From NCBI GenBank assembly GCA_965214205.1, contig OZ243941.1, positions 1,116,001 to 1,180,000 of the forward strand: a stretch of 64,000 bases of DNA, written 5' to 3'. Below, piece by piece: positions 31,358-41,500 of this stretch. The number at the start of each line of letters is the position of its first letter. Positions within the stretch are counted from its first letter, which is position 1. Source of the DNA: G963663315 sp965214205. GTDB lineage: Bacteria; Pseudomonadota; Gammaproteobacteria; Arenicellales; Poriferihabitantaceae. Position numbers and translations under genes: made by a program. The notes beneath the pieces are model-generated. The model ran no database searches and was not told the origin of the DNA. It worked only from the letters and a program-made list of their open reading frames with translations.

Positions 31358-32127
31358 ACCGGGAGCGAAACTGGGTCGCATTCATCACCATACTGAGCAA
31401 GGAGGTTACCCGCTTCATGCGGATCTGGCAGCAAACCGTTTTTCCTCCTGTCATTACGACCACATTGTACTTTATTATTTTCGGCAATCTGATTGGCCCC
31501 CGGATCGGCGAGATGGCCGGGCATTCCTACATGGAGTTCATCGTGCCCGGATTGATCCTGATGTCGGTCATCAACAATTCTTACGCCAATGTTTCCTCTT
31601 CATTTTTCGGCGCGAAGTTTCAGCGTTCCATCGAGGAATTACAGGTCTCTCCCGTTCCCAACAGCATTGTGTTGCTCGGATATGTGGGCGGAGGCGTTTT
31701 GCGCGGGCTGCTGGTCGGTGTCGTGGTCACGCTGGTGTCCCTCTTTTTCAGCGACCTTTCGATTCACAGTTTTCCGGTCGCCGCCAGCATTATCCTGCTT
31801 ACGGCGCTGTTGTTCTCGCTGGCCGGGTTTCTGAATGGCATGTTCGCCACCAAATTTGACGATGTGACCATTATCCCCAATTTCATATTGACCCCGCTAA
31901 CCTATCTGGGAGGCGTTTTTTATTCGATCAAGCTGTTGCCTGAACTCTGGCAGTGGGTTTCCCATGCTAATCCGATTCTCTATATGATCAGTGGCTTCCG
32001 GTTCGGTTTCCTGGGTACGGCCGATATAGACCTGGCTGTTTCGTTTGTGCTTATATCCCTGTTTTGCGTGATTCTTTTCGTGGTCAATCTCAGGTTGCTT
32101 GACCGTGGGTTCAATCTCCGGCAATAA
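31354..32127 (+). CDS. ABC-2 type permease, YadH-like
   Basis: Membrane subunit of the exporter whose ATPase is encoded immediately upstream, 257 residues with about six membrane segments. Seen: AFITILSKEVTRFMRIWQQTVFPPVITTTLYFIIFG at the N terminus, the cytoplasmic FSSSFFGAKFQRSIEELQVSPVP loop that contacts the ATPase, and FDDVTIIPNFILTPLTYLGGVFYSIKLLPE, the conserved ABC-2 signature. It starts within the stop of the ATPase gene. The pair ends 61 bp before the convergent acyl-CoA ligase gene. Confidence 0.9.
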   Translation: MNRERNWVAFITILSKEVTRFMRIWQQTVFPPVITTTLYFIIFGNLIGPRIGEMAGHSYMEFIVPGLILMSVINNSYANVSSSFFGAKFQRSIEELQVSPVPNSIVLLGYVGGGVLRGLLVGVVVTLVSLFFSDLSIHSFPVAASIILLTALLFSLAGFLNGMFATKFDDVTIIPNFILTPLTYLGGVFYSIKLLPELWQWVSHANPILYMISGFRFGFLGTADIDLAVSFVLISLFCVILFVVNLRLLDRGFNLRQ

Positions 32128-32188
32128 ACCCGGAACGTCCGGGCGCGGTCAGGCCGGTTTCCGCCGCCGCCCGCATCCAACTCGATGC

Positions 32189-33739
32189 TCAATCCGGTGA
32201 CGACAATGACTCCGTCAGTTTCAGTCTTTGAATTTTTCCGGAGGGGCCTCTGGGTAGTTCGTCCCGTATGTAGATGATCTTGGGGCGCTTGATCTCTCCG
32301 AGCAATTCTCTGCAATGTTCCACCAGCCGGGTCTGGCTGCATTGGGTGTCCGGCTTCAGCGTGACACAGGCCATGACCTCCTGACCGTAGTGCGGGTCGG
32401 GAACGCCGAAGGCGGCCGCTTCGAATACAGCCGGGTGCCGGTACAGAACATCATCAATTTCCCGCGGCGCGATATTTTCCCCACCGCGAATGATCAACTC
32501 CTTCAGCCTTCCGGTTACAAAGATGTAACCCCGCTCATCCCGGTATCCGAGGTCGCCGGTATGGAACCAGCCGTTTTCGTCCAGCGCCTCGCGGGTGGCT
32601 TCCGGGTTGTTGAAGTATCCTTTCATTACGTTGTCGCCGCGCACTACAATTTCTCCGATCACATTGTCGGCGCAGCCGTTCCGGTTTTCGTCGAAAATCG
32701 TGACCTCGTTTCCAACCGGCAGCCCGGCAGACCCGTAAACCGTTTCCCTCCGGCGTATCGGGGTAGACAGGATTTGCGCGGCGCATTCGCTGATCCCCAT
32801 GGTTTCGATGAGAGGAATATTGAACAGGGTTTCGAATTGCCGGTGGGTGGCCGGCGCCAGCGCCGCTGAGGCGGAACGGCCAAACCGCAGATGATCGCTG
32901 AACCCTTCAAGCCCGGTTCCCGCGTCGTCATGGCCGGTTGCCTGACTTTGCTGACGCTCGATCAGCCAGGAGACGATAGTGGGCACCACACTGAACCAGG
33001 TGCAGCGGTACTTCCCGATCCAGGACCAGAAATTGCGGGCGCTGAACTTTTTCGCCATGACCACCGTGCTGTTGCTGACCAGGGTGGACATGACCGATAC
33101 CATTTCAGCGTTGATGTGATAGAGCGGGAGTACGCATAACCCCTTGTCGCGGTCATCCAGTCCATGGGCGGTGACCGTATTACTGCCGCCCGCGATTACA
33201 TTCCTGTGACTGAGCAGAACCCCCTTGGGCCGCCCGGTGGTTCCTGAAGTGTAGATCATCAGCGCGGTATCCTGGTCCGTGATCTCCGGTTGCTCGGCAA
33301 CGCTCCCGTCCGCAATGGTCAAATCCTGTTGCGCCCCGTCGTCCTCGCTCCACGCCAGACATTCGAAATCATGTCCCGCGCGGAAGCAATCGGCGTATTG
33401 GACCTTGTACGGGTCGGAACAAAACACCAGTTTCAACCGCGAATGAGCAATTACATAGCCCAACTGATCCTGGCCCGCGACCGCGTTCAGCGGCAACACG
33501 ACACGTCCACTGTACATTACGCCCAGAAACAGACAGGTCGTCCACAATCCGTTGTCCATCAGAAACGCCACCGTTTCGCCGGGCCCGATGCCCTTGTGTT
33601 CAAGCAGGCGGGCAATCCATTGGCATTTTTCCTGTAATTCCAGATAACTCAGGCTGGCGCCGGTTTCCGCTACTTCAAGAAACGGCTTGTCCGGGTTTTC
33701 CAGGGCGCGGGAATCAATGAGTTGCCGGACAGTCTGCAC
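32189..33739 (-). CDS. AMP-dependent acyl-CoA ligase, candidate sulfoacetate-CoA ligase (SauT-like)
   Basis: Adenylate-forming ligase, 516 residues. Seen: MIYTSGTTGRPKGVLLSHRN, ETMGISECAAQ, WFHTGDLGYRDERGYIFVTGR and RGGENIAPREID, then a C-terminal lysine in GPSGKIQRLKL. The start codon is GTG. It is the last gene of an operon with an acylating sulfoacetaldehyde-dehydrogenase-like enzyme 21 bp upstream and a TctABC uptake system before that. In the known sau pathway SauT activates sulfoacetate to sulfoacetyl-CoA, which SauS reduces. The ligase call is from motifs; the substrate is inferred from the partner gene alone, so another small acid is possible. Confidence 0.8.
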   Translation of the reverse strand: MQTVRQLIDSRALENPDKPFLEVAETGASLSYLELQEKCQWIARLLEHKGIGPGETVAFLMDNGLWTTCLFLGVMYSGRVVLPLNAVAGQDQLGYVIAHSRLKLVFCSDPYKVQYADCFRAGHDFECLAWSEDDGAQQDLTIADGSVAEQPEITDQDTALMIYTSGTTGRPKGVLLSHRNVIAGGSNTVTAHGLDDRDKGLCVLPLYHINAEMVSVMSTLVSNSTVVMAKKFSARNFWSWIGKYRCTWFSVVPTIVSWLIERQQSQATGHDDAGTGLEGFSDHLRFGRSASAALAPATHRQFETLFNIPLIETMGISECAAQILSTPIRRRETVYGSAGLPVGNEVTIFDENRNGCADNVIGEIVVRGDNVMKGYFNNPEATREALDENGWFHTGDLGYRDERGYIFVTGRLKELIIRGGENIAPREIDDVLYRHPAVFEAAAFGVPDPHYGQEVMACVTLKPDTQCSQTRLVEHCRELLGEIKRPKIIYIRDELPRGPSGKIQRLKLTESLSSPD

Positions 33740-33760
33740 TGCGGGAATCCTGAAAACCGA

Positions 33761-35164
33761 TCAGGTCTGGCAAACCGGGCGGCATTGATAACGATCCCAA
33801 TAGTCTGAAAACAGTTCCCGCTCCGATGGCTCACAGGGTTCGATCCGGTAGGACACGCGGGTTGTGTTGAGATAATGCCGGTAGTTCATGTTGTCGGAAA
33901 TACTGTTTCCGCCCCAGCTTCCGCAACCCATTGACAGGGAAAAAGGCAGGCCATTGTCGAAACTGCCGCCCGTGGCATAGCAATGTATCTGGTTGACGAT
34001 GACCCGGCATACCGGCATGTTCAACCCCATTGCAACCGGCCGATCGCTGGTGGTGGTATGAATAGATATCGAATGTCCCTTGCCCTGATAGTCCATGATT
34101 CCTTCGGCGATGGAACAGGCATGATCGAAGTCCCTTGCGCGGTAAACCGACAACACGGGGGATAGTTTTTCCCCGGAAAATCTGGCGCCTGCGCCAAATT
34201 CGGCCTGTTCGACCATCAGGATCCGCGCCTGGTCCGCCCCGGCTGCGCCGAGATCGCACAGGGCCGCTATTTCTGCGGCGGAACGGGCGATGATGTCTGG
34301 ATTCAACTTGCCGTCCCGCCACATTACCGCTTCCAGATTCGACTTGTCATCCGCATTGAGCAGCGCCGCGCCATGCCGTTCGAGCGCCGCCAGCGCGGAC
34401 TCATAAACCGGTTCCACCACGATCAGATTGTTCTCGGACGAGCAACTGGTCGCGTTATCGAAAGACTTCGAAATTACAATCTTCCCGGCCGCCTCGTCCA
34501 CTTCCGCGGTTTCATCAATAATGGACACGACGTTGCCGGCGCCGACCCCGATTGCCGGCGTGCCGCTGGAATAGGCGGCGCGCACATTGTTCTGCGAACC
34601 CGTGGCGACGACCAGGTCAACCGATGACATCAATTGCCGGGTGGCTTCCCGGTTTACCGGCGAGGGCAGTTTCTGTACCAGATCCAGCGGCGCGCCGACC
34701 CGCTGGAGTTCAGCCTGCATCAACTCAACCAGCCTGGCGCAGGTACGGTCGCCTTTGGGAGAGGGCGCCAGTATAATCGCGTTCCTGCCCTTGATCGCAT
34801 TGATGGTTTTGTTGGCGGGAGTGGCGGCGGGGTTGGTCGAGGGCACAATAGCCCCGACCACTCCCACCGGTCGCGCAATTTCGACGATTCCCCGGTCCGG
34901 ATATTCCGCGACAATACCCACCGTTCTGGCGTGCCGCAGGTCCCTCAGCAGGCCAATCGTCTTGCGGCGATTCTTGACGATTTTATCCGCGACATTGCCC
35001 ATCCCGGTATCGGCCACCGCCATTTCAGCGAGCAGCCGGTTATTGTCCGGATTGACGATGCTCCAGCCCAGCGCCGTGACTACCTCATCAACCCGATGCT
35101 GGTCGAAGGCGCTGTACTCCTTCTGGGCAGCCCGGGCGCGGGCCAGGACAGATTCAGTCGTCAA
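33761..35164 (-). CDS. Acylating aldehyde dehydrogenase, SauS-like (sulfoacetaldehyde dehydrogenase)
   Basis: CoA-dependent aldehyde dehydrogenase, 467 residues, reducing an acyl-CoA to an aldehyde (or the reverse) with NAD(P)H. Seen: PVGVVGAIVPSTNPAATPANKTINAIKGRNAIILAPSPKG, the catalytic Cys in FDNATSCSSENNLIV (about residue 241), EKLSPVLSVYRARDFD and GGSFDNGLPFSLSMGCGSWGGNS. The lack of the usual E268-type catalytic glutamate motif and the SCSSEN motif are typical of acylating enzymes. Sequence style and the adjacent CoA ligase match SauS of sulfoacetate catabolism, though a succinate-semialdehyde or malonate-semialdehyde-type role is not excluded. The start is TTG, as an in-frame TGA lies three codons upstream. 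Confidence 0.75.
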   Translation of the reverse strand: MTTESVLARARAAQKEYSAFDQHRVDEVVTALGWSIVNPDNNRLLAEMAVADTGMGNVADKIVKNRRKTIGLLRDLRHARTVGIVAEYPDRGIVEIARPVGVVGAIVPSTNPAATPANKTINAIKGRNAIILAPSPKGDRTCARLVELMQAELQRVGAPLDLVQKLPSPVNREATRQLMSSVDLVVATGSQNNVRAAYSSGTPAIGVGAGNVVSIIDETAEVDEAAGKIVISKSFDNATSCSSENNLIVVEPVYESALAALERHGAALLNADDKSNLEAVMWRDGKLNPDIIARSAAEIAALCDLGAAGADQARILMVEQAEFGAGARFSGEKLSPVLSVYRARDFDHACSIAEGIMDYQGKGHSISIHTTTSDRPVAMGLNMPVCRVIVNQIHCYATGGSFDNGLPFSLSMGCGSWGGNSISDNMNYRHYLNTTRVSYRIEPCEPSERELFSDYWDRYQCRPVCQT

Positions 35165-35239
35165 GGCCGGTCAACCAGGAATCAGGCCACAGGCCACGGT
35201 TGATAATATCCGCCGCAACTTCGAGTATCCGTTTGCCGC

Positions 35240-36253
35240 TCAGTTTTCCTTCAGGGTAGCCAGCAATTCCGTCAGCGCCACCTGTCTTTCCTGCCACATG
35301 GCAAGCACCTCGTCACGGTTCATGATTCGAACAGGTGAGTTGGTTTGCGCCATCTTGCCCAGGGTCTTCTTGTCACTGAACATTACCGGTACTTTCTCGG
35401 CCAGGAAGTCGATAATCGCCTGGTCGGTGCCTTCAGGAACCATCAGCCCGCGGAAATTGACACTGGAATTATCCACATCTATGCCGAGTTCCATGAAGGT
35501 TGGTACATCGGGCAGGAATGCGTGCCGCTCCAGGTCTGCGACTGCCAGAATCTTGATGTCTCCAGCCGCCCGCGCAGAGTCGGAAAGGTTGTTGAATCCA
35601 GACATGACCTGACCGCCCTTGACCAGTTTCAGCGCATCCACACCGCCCTTGCCGGGTACATACTTCAAATCAGCGCCGGTCGCCTTGGCCAGTTGCAGAT
35701 GAGCGATATGGTGACCTACAAATTTACCGGCGCCACTGACCGTGAGTTTGCCGGGATTGGCTTTCGCGAATTCAACCAGTTGTTCAGCGGTATCGAACTG
35801 GCTGTCCTTGCCGACGATCAGTACCGCGGGGTCGGCTCCCCAGTTGCCTACCGGTTCCAGGTTGTTGACATTGTATTTGGTGTCAAAGACGATGGATTGG
35901 GCGATAAAATGCGGAACGTTGTAAGCCGCCATCATATAACCATCGGCCGGGGCTTTTTCAGCAAACCAGTTCCAGCCTTTACGCCCGCCCGCTCCCGGTT
36001 TGTTGGTGACATAAATCGGCTGGCCAATCGACAATGGAGCGCCGTCCTTCTCTTTCGCTGACGCAAGGGTGGCAATCCGGGCCTGAAAGTCAGTGGCGCC
36101 GCCGGGGCTGTAAGCCACCATCACACCAATCGGTCTTTCGGGATAGCCTTCGGCATGTGCGGTTGCCCCGCCAACCAGCAGCAGAGCCGCCGAAATGGCT
36201 GTGATAACGGCCTGAGCCGTCTTGCGGGTAAAGCCTTGCACACATATATTCAT
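35240..36253 (-). CDS. tctC: Tripartite tricarboxylate transporter substrate-binding protein (TctC/Bug family)
   Basis: Periplasmic receptor of a TTT system for small organic acids, about 337 residues. The start is the ATG at 36253, behind AAGGAGGA; the TTG at 36268 lies inside that ribosome-binding site and cannot be the start. A Sec signal (hydrophobic AVITAISAALLLVGGATAHA) leads to the mature EGYPERPIGVMVAYSPGGATDFQARI, which has the Bug-family YPxRPI and GGxxD ligand loop. NKPGAGGRKGWNWFA and ADGYMMAAYNVP follow. It is expressed with tctA and tctB upstream and precedes the SauS-like gene, so its ligand is probably the acid those enzymes act on, perhaps sulfoacetate. Confidence 0.9.
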   Translation of the reverse strand: MNICVQGFTRKTAQAVITAISAALLLVGGATAHAEGYPERPIGVMVAYSPGGATDFQARIATLASAKEKDGAPLSIGQPIYVTNKPGAGGRKGWNWFAEKAPADGYMMAAYNVPHFIAQSIVFDTKYNVNNLEPVGNWGADPAVLIVGKDSQFDTAEQLVEFAKANPGKLTVSGAGKFVGHHIAHLQLAKATGADLKYVPGKGGVDALKLVKGGQVMSGFNNLSDSARAAGDIKILAVADLERHAFLPDVPTFMELGIDVDNSSVNFRGLMVPEGTDQAIIDFLAEKVPVMFSDKKTLGKMAQTNSPVRIMNRDEVLAMWQERQVALTELLATLKEN

Positions 36254-36361
36254 GTTTTCCTCCTTCAAAGGATAGTTAAATAAGAGATAGTAAAAATTTT
36301 AAGCGTATCGTACCAGGGGCGGTATATTACATTATTTGAACAACAAACAGGAACTGGCTGG

Positions 36362-36826
36362 TCAGATCAGCCAGCCTTGCGGGGTGCGTACATACAGAAG
36401 TTTCCAGAACAGACCGTAAAGCGTCAGCATGAGGAGAAGGCCAATCACGGATTTGTATAACAGAGCCTTGTAATCATTCCATTTGCGGTTGCCGTAAATG
36501 AGGACAATACACAGAAAAGCCAGGAAAGATCCGACGTAAAACCCGATGGTCTCAATCAAGAGAACAAAAACTATCGTGACCGCCAGTCCGGGCAACAGGG
36601 CTGGCCAGGCGATTACCCCCCCGTCTGGCTTTTGTGATGGTTTCGCTTGTTCTTTTATGGTCTTGATCAACTGGACCAGACACAGCGCAAGCATGATAAC
36701 CGCCAGTATCCTCGGGAACAGATAGACCTCCGGGTCCGCATCCCAGAAACAGGCGACTGCAAATATGACTGCGGCGGTTAACGCAAATATCGTCGCCTTC
36801 GTTTCAGTGTTGTTGATATGCAGCAT
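36362..36826 (-). CDS. tctB: Tripartite tricarboxylate transporter small permease (TctB)
   Basis: Small membrane subunit of the TTT carrier, 154 residues with four predicted helices (about 12-30, 38-52, 74-98, 103-125 and a final hydrophobic 130-145). It starts 4 bp after tctA ends. The fold is recognised from position and hydrophobic pattern more than from motifs, as TctB proteins diverge widely. Confidence 0.85.
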   Translation of the reverse strand: MLHINNTETKATIFALTAAVIFAVACFWDADPEVYLFPRILAVIMLALCLVQLIKTIKEQAKPSQKPDGGVIAWPALLPGLAVTIVFVLLIETIGFYVGSFLAFLCIVLIYGNRKWNDYKALLYKSVIGLLLMLTLYGLFWKLLYVRTPQGWLI

Positions 36827-36830
36827 GATT

Positions 36831-38321
36831 TCAACCCTTGTTCACGTTACGGCGGCCGCTGTAGACGCTATAGGCGATGGATATGAAGCACAGCGAGATC
36901 AGCGTGATATTGATCGGGCCGCTGGTGAAATAACTGAATACTCCGTCTCCACTTTCACCGATCAATTTGCCTTGCAGGAAATTATCTTCCGCGATCGGCC
37001 CCAGAATGATACCGAGCACCAGCGGCGCCGGACCGAAACCGAATTTACTGGCAAAATACATCAGCATTCCCAACGACATCATGATCAACACATCGGAATA
37101 GCTGGACTGGATACTATAGGTGCCGAAGACCGACAGAATCAATATGACCGCCGCCATATAGTGTCCGGGGACCTTCATGATCCAGCCGCTATGCTGGCTC
37201 AGAAACAGGCCGATTACCAGCATCAGCGCCTGCGCCACCAGCAACGAATTGATAAAGGTCCAGGTCACTTCCGCATGAATGGTAAACAGGTCCGGTCCCG
37301 GGAACAGCCCATGGATCAACAGGCCGCCCAAAAGCACAGCGGCGGTCGGACTGCCGGGTATGCTCAGGGTCAGGAGCGGCACCAGGGAAGGGCCAACCAT
37401 CGCGTTATTCGCCGATTCAGCCGCGATAATTCCATCCGGCTCGCCCTGCCCGTAAGTACTGGGATCCTTACTGGTCTTTTTGACTTGATCGTAGGCGACC
37501 AGTCCCGCAATCTGTCCACCGGCGCCGGGAATAATGCCGATAATGGTTCCGATTGCCGAGCCGATACCCAGGGCTCTGAACCGGCGCAGATTATAGGCGA
37601 CCGACTTGAACAGGCGTGATTCCCCCAAGGCGTAGATACTGGCTGTCTTGTCCGCCATCGCCTGTTCCATCAGGGTGAAGACCTGGGGGACGGCAAACAG
37701 TCCGATCAGCGCCGCGACGATATGAACACCACTTTCGAGATGTTCGGAAACCACGAACCGCTCCTCTCCGAGCATTGGGTTGTCGCCGATGGTGGATAAT
37801 GACAGTCCGAATAATCCGGCAAGCAGCCCCTTGACCACCGAGGAACTGCCTATTGTCCCGATAATCGTGACTCCAAGAATCGCGATCCAGAACAATTCGG
37901 TCGGCCCGAATTTCAGGGCCAGTTGGGCAAGCGGAGGGGTAAAGAATATCAGGACGAAAATTCCAATCACGCCCCCTATGAACGAACTGGTGAAGCAATA
38001 GTGCAGCGCCTCTGTCGCTCTTCCGGCCCTGGCCAGTTGATGGCCGTCCAGAGCCGTCGCAATATTCGCCGGGGCGCCGGGGACATTGACCAGAATGGCG
38101 CTGATTGCGCCGCCGGCGACGGTCGCCGTATACATCGCGCCCAGCAGAATCAGCCCGGCGGCGGGCTGCATGTGGAAGGTGAACGGAATCATCAAGGCCA
38201 CCGCCATGGTTGGACTGAGGCCGGGCAACGCGCCCAGTATCAGCCCCGCCAGAGTCCCCCCGACCAGCAATGCGATATGATAGAGGGTAAAGACCTTATC
38301 GAAGTGAAGCAGGAATTCCAT
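36831..38321 (-). CDS. tctA: Tripartite tricarboxylate transporter large permease (TctA)
   Basis: Main membrane subunit of the TTT carrier, 496 residues with about 11-12 helices. Seen: LVGGTLAGLILGALPGLSPTMAVALMIPFTF (the conserved G-x-LPGLSPTM motif) near residues 20-50, MYTATVAGGAISAILVNVPGAPANIATALDGHQLARAGRA, the central IGTIIGIIPGAGGQIAGLVAYDQVKKTSKDP repeat of the same motif, and the ESANNAMVGPSLVPLLTLSIPGSPTAAVLLGGL block. It is the first gene of the operon tctA-tctB-tctC-SauS-like-SauT-like. The promoter region is not resolved; the gap to the divergent autotransporter gene is 249 bp. Confidence 0.95.
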   Translation of the reverse strand: MEFLLHFDKVFTLYHIALLVGGTLAGLILGALPGLSPTMAVALMIPFTFHMQPAAGLILLGAMYTATVAGGAISAILVNVPGAPANIATALDGHQLARAGRATEALHYCFTSSFIGGVIGIFVLIFFTPPLAQLALKFGPTELFWIAILGVTIIGTIGSSSVVKGLLAGLFGLSLSTIGDNPMLGEERFVVSEHLESGVHIVAALIGLFAVPQVFTLMEQAMADKTASIYALGESRLFKSVAYNLRRFRALGIGSAIGTIIGIIPGAGGQIAGLVAYDQVKKTSKDPSTYGQGEPDGIIAAESANNAMVGPSLVPLLTLSIPGSPTAAVLLGGLLIHGLFPGPDLFTIHAEVTWTFINSLLVAQALMLVIGLFLSQHSGWIMKVPGHYMAAVILILSVFGTYSIQSSYSDVLIMMSLGMLMYFASKFGFGPAPLVLGIILGPIAEDNFLQGKLIGESGDGVFSYFTSGPINITLISLCFISIAYSVYSGRRNVNKG

Positions 38322-38549
38322 CGTGTTTGGCCGGGCTTACTCCAGGTTCGTTACGGTATGGTTAGTGTACAAACTATTTTCAATATAAACAGCCGGGCGT
38401 GTCAACTGATTTCTTGTATCAACCCGCAAACCCACTTGACAGGCGATGACCCCTCAAAGTACATTCATACCCCCTCAATATCCGGCAAAAAGCAGGTTAA
38501 CGATAGTGAAAAAAACCCCGATAAATTCGATTAAGTCCTTGATTTATGG

Positions 38550-38555
38550 TATAAT
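38550..38555 (+). promoter_or_regulatory. Candidate -10 box of the autotransporter gene
   Basis: A perfect TATAAT at 38550-38555 overlaps the first 8-bp repeat unit. The hexamer 17 bp upstream is TCGATT, a poor -35. If used, transcription would start within the repeat array, leaving almost no leader before the TTG start codon at 38571. Confidence 0.4.
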
Positions 38556-38590
38556 TGCCGGATTGCCGGATTGCCGGATTGCCGGATTGC
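38554..38590. repeat. Array of 8-bp repeats at the autotransporter start
   Basis: Four perfect units of ATTGCCGG (38554-38561, 38562-38569, 38570-38577, 38578-38585) and a partial fifth (38586-38590). Each unit contains a TTG, and because eight is not a multiple of three each TTG starts a different frame; only that at 38571 is in frame with the long gene. Adding or losing a unit would change which TTG is in frame and its distance from the promoter. Confidence 0.85.
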
Positions 38591-41500
38591 GCTTCGTGCG
38601 TCTTCATGGTGGTGGCGCCTAAGACGCCCTGTCTCCCGGCCTGAGCCTTCCGCCAGCGCCGCCCGCCATCTGCGCCGCCGCCTGGCCGCGGCGCTTCTCG
38701 CCCTGCCGCTCCTTGGCCTTGCCGCTCCGGTCGCCGCACAGACGATCGACTCCACGGAGATCACCGAAGGCGAGACCAAAACTTTTACCGTCACCATCCC
38801 ATCATCCTGGACTGTCGACCATTTTAGTGACATAACTGCACAGACTGATGGGGTTGAGGAATGCTTCTTGACAATTACCCCGGGGCTCGTGCCCAGCGAC
38901 TGGGATGCTTGTGAAGACTCTGACGCAGCCAGCTATAACTCAAACACTCGAGTCTATACATTTGAACTGCAGGCCCGTGCAGACTCAGTCAACGACCCGA
39001 ATGAAACGGTCACATACACTTTCTTTGATGCCGACGAGACTACGCGCCGTGCCACCTTCACCATCACGATCCGGGAAGCGCAAGTCACTCCCGTCACCCC
39101 CATAACCAAGGCCACCCGGTTTCTCTCGCTCTCGTTGGACCGGGGCAAGGACACCTGCTCTGTGGGAGGAGGCAGCAGTAAAACGTACACCTGCGTGAAG
39201 GAGACAGATTCAGCGCCGAAGAATGTGGAGTTCCAGGTCAAGACCGACCAGATCTCTTCATCGGCCCTGCCCTTCCGCCTGTGCTTCTCCGGTAGCGCCA
39301 CGCAACGCACCGGCGGCAATGCCGAGCAAGACGACTATCTGATACAGGAACAGGTGGGTAGCGCCTGGCAGACCAGAAACAATAGCTGCGTCGATTCGTC
39401 CATCGCCGCCAACCAGCAACTAAAGAGGTTCCGTGTCCAGGTGCTGGGAGACAACCACTACGAGGAGGTTCCGATGTGGGTCAACGGCCAGCAGCGGATG
39501 GTGATATCGGGACAGGAAACGGTCAATATCACACTGAATCCGAATCCGGGAAATCCGCTCCCTTCACCCTACAAGATCGACAGTGTGTTCAGCATCAAGA
39601 CCCTGGTGATTGACGACGACGATTATCACCAGCAGCCACTTGCCTTCGGAACCTGGGCCGGACAACCGGGCGTGAAAGAAGGCAGACCGTCCGCCGATCA
39701 GAATGTCGGCATCCCGTTCTCGGCGCAGGCTGGCTGGGATGAAAAGGTGACCTACCGGGTGGTGCCCGGCAGTGAGAGCGGCGGCAGCACGGCCATATAT
39801 GGCGCCGACTACCGCCTGCGCGGCGGCTATAACCGGAACACCAACCGGGGCACGATGACGCTGCCGAAGGGGAAGACGCTTGCGACTCTGCCGGTCACAG
39901 TCATCGAGGACTCACTGATCGAGGGCACCGAGACGGTGGTACTGGAGATGGTATCCATGGGAACCTACTCAGTGGGCTCACCGAACCGGATCACGGTACA
40001 CATCCAGGACGACGAAGCGAGACCTCTGCTCAAGGTCGACGAACTCGGCAAGGCGCTGAGAGACGGAGTCGATAGCAGTCATCGGATCAAGATGGCGCTG
40101 ACTCCTGCACATAGCTCGATACCCGATCGGCCACTGACAGTGGATGCGCATTTCGAGTATTGCGTGACGGGCTCGGCGACGCTCGGCGACGACTACGAGT
40201 TGGTACGCCCGGACGGCGCTTATGTCACGACGGGCTGTCACCTCGCGACGCTGCCGAAGGGGCAACTCAGCACCTACCTCGATCTCAAGCTGTTCGACGA
40301 CGGCAGCTCAGATGAACCGGACGAGTCGGTGAAAATCCGGCTACAGAAAAGTACTGTGTCGGGCAAGGAGACCACCGACCTGCTGGAAATCCCGGACTCG
40401 ACTCGCATTGCCGACGAGACCATCAGCACGGTCATCACCATCAAGGACGACCTGCCCGTTCTGAAGGTGTCGGGGCGTGATGACACGTCGAAGCACGACC
40501 GCCGGTTCCGCGCGATATACACCATCCGCTCGGTCAATGGCGGCCTGACTGACGGTCTCTATGTCAAGTGGCAGGTCGAGGACACCGGCGGAGTGGTCGA
40601 CGGCAACCGCAAACAGGGATTGGGCAAGTCCGGCTACAAGACACTCAACAGGGGTTTCTCCGAGTTCACGGTGCCCATCAGTCTCCATCATGACGCCGGA
40701 GCCGGCAGCGTGACCTTTCATCTGATGTCCGCCGGCCGTCCGTTCCGGCTGGCTCCGGGCAGCCACTGCGTGCGGATCAATGGTGGGCTATGCCCTGTGG
40801 GCAGCAACGCACCCGCCATTCAGCATGATGCCCAGAGCGCTCCGGCCCAGCAGGACGAGGCGCAAGCCGCGCCGATTGAGACCCCGGTCTGCGTCTCCGA
40901 CGCCCTGCTTGCCGACGCCCAGTTGGCTACGACCGAGACCTGGCGGACTTCGCCGGGCCATGTTGAGCGCTGGAGCCGGGTGCTTGCGGCCTTCGGGGAG
41001 AGCAACGGCTACAGCCCGATGACCATCGCCGAGGCGCAGGCGCAAGCGGATCGGGGCCTGAAGCGCTGGGCGCCGGTGGCGCCGGCGCTGGAATGCCTGG
41101 CGAACCCGCCGCAGGAGGAACAGCCGAAAGCGCAAGAAGAAAAAACCATTACGCCACCGGCTGTACCGGAACTCAGCCTCTCATCGGGTTCTGCCGTAGA
41201 GGAGGGCAGTCCTGCATCATTCACCGTCACCGCAGATAGCGCTGTGCAATCTGATCTGGCCATTGCCTATACAGTGAGCCAGAATGGAGACTATCTGGAC
41301 GCCCCCGGCAGTGGACAAAGAACCGTCACCCTGGCGGCGGGAGCGACGACTGTTTCGCTCTTGATTGGTACAGTAGACGATGCTCTGGATGAAGCGGATG
41401 GTTCAGTGACGGTCACAGTAGATACCCGTACCGGCTATACAATCGCAACCAATAAGGACACCGCATCCATCCCGGTGCGCGACAATGACGAGCCGGTCGT

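Noticed and set aside
33830..33855. GGTTCGATCC, like a tRNA T-loop
   Set aside because: It lies within the aldehyde dehydrogenase coding sequence, and no acceptor stem, D-arm or anticodon arm surrounds it.
38554..38590. Repeat array considered as a CRISPR
   Set aside because: Units are 8 bp and directly adjacent, without spacers; no cas gene is present.
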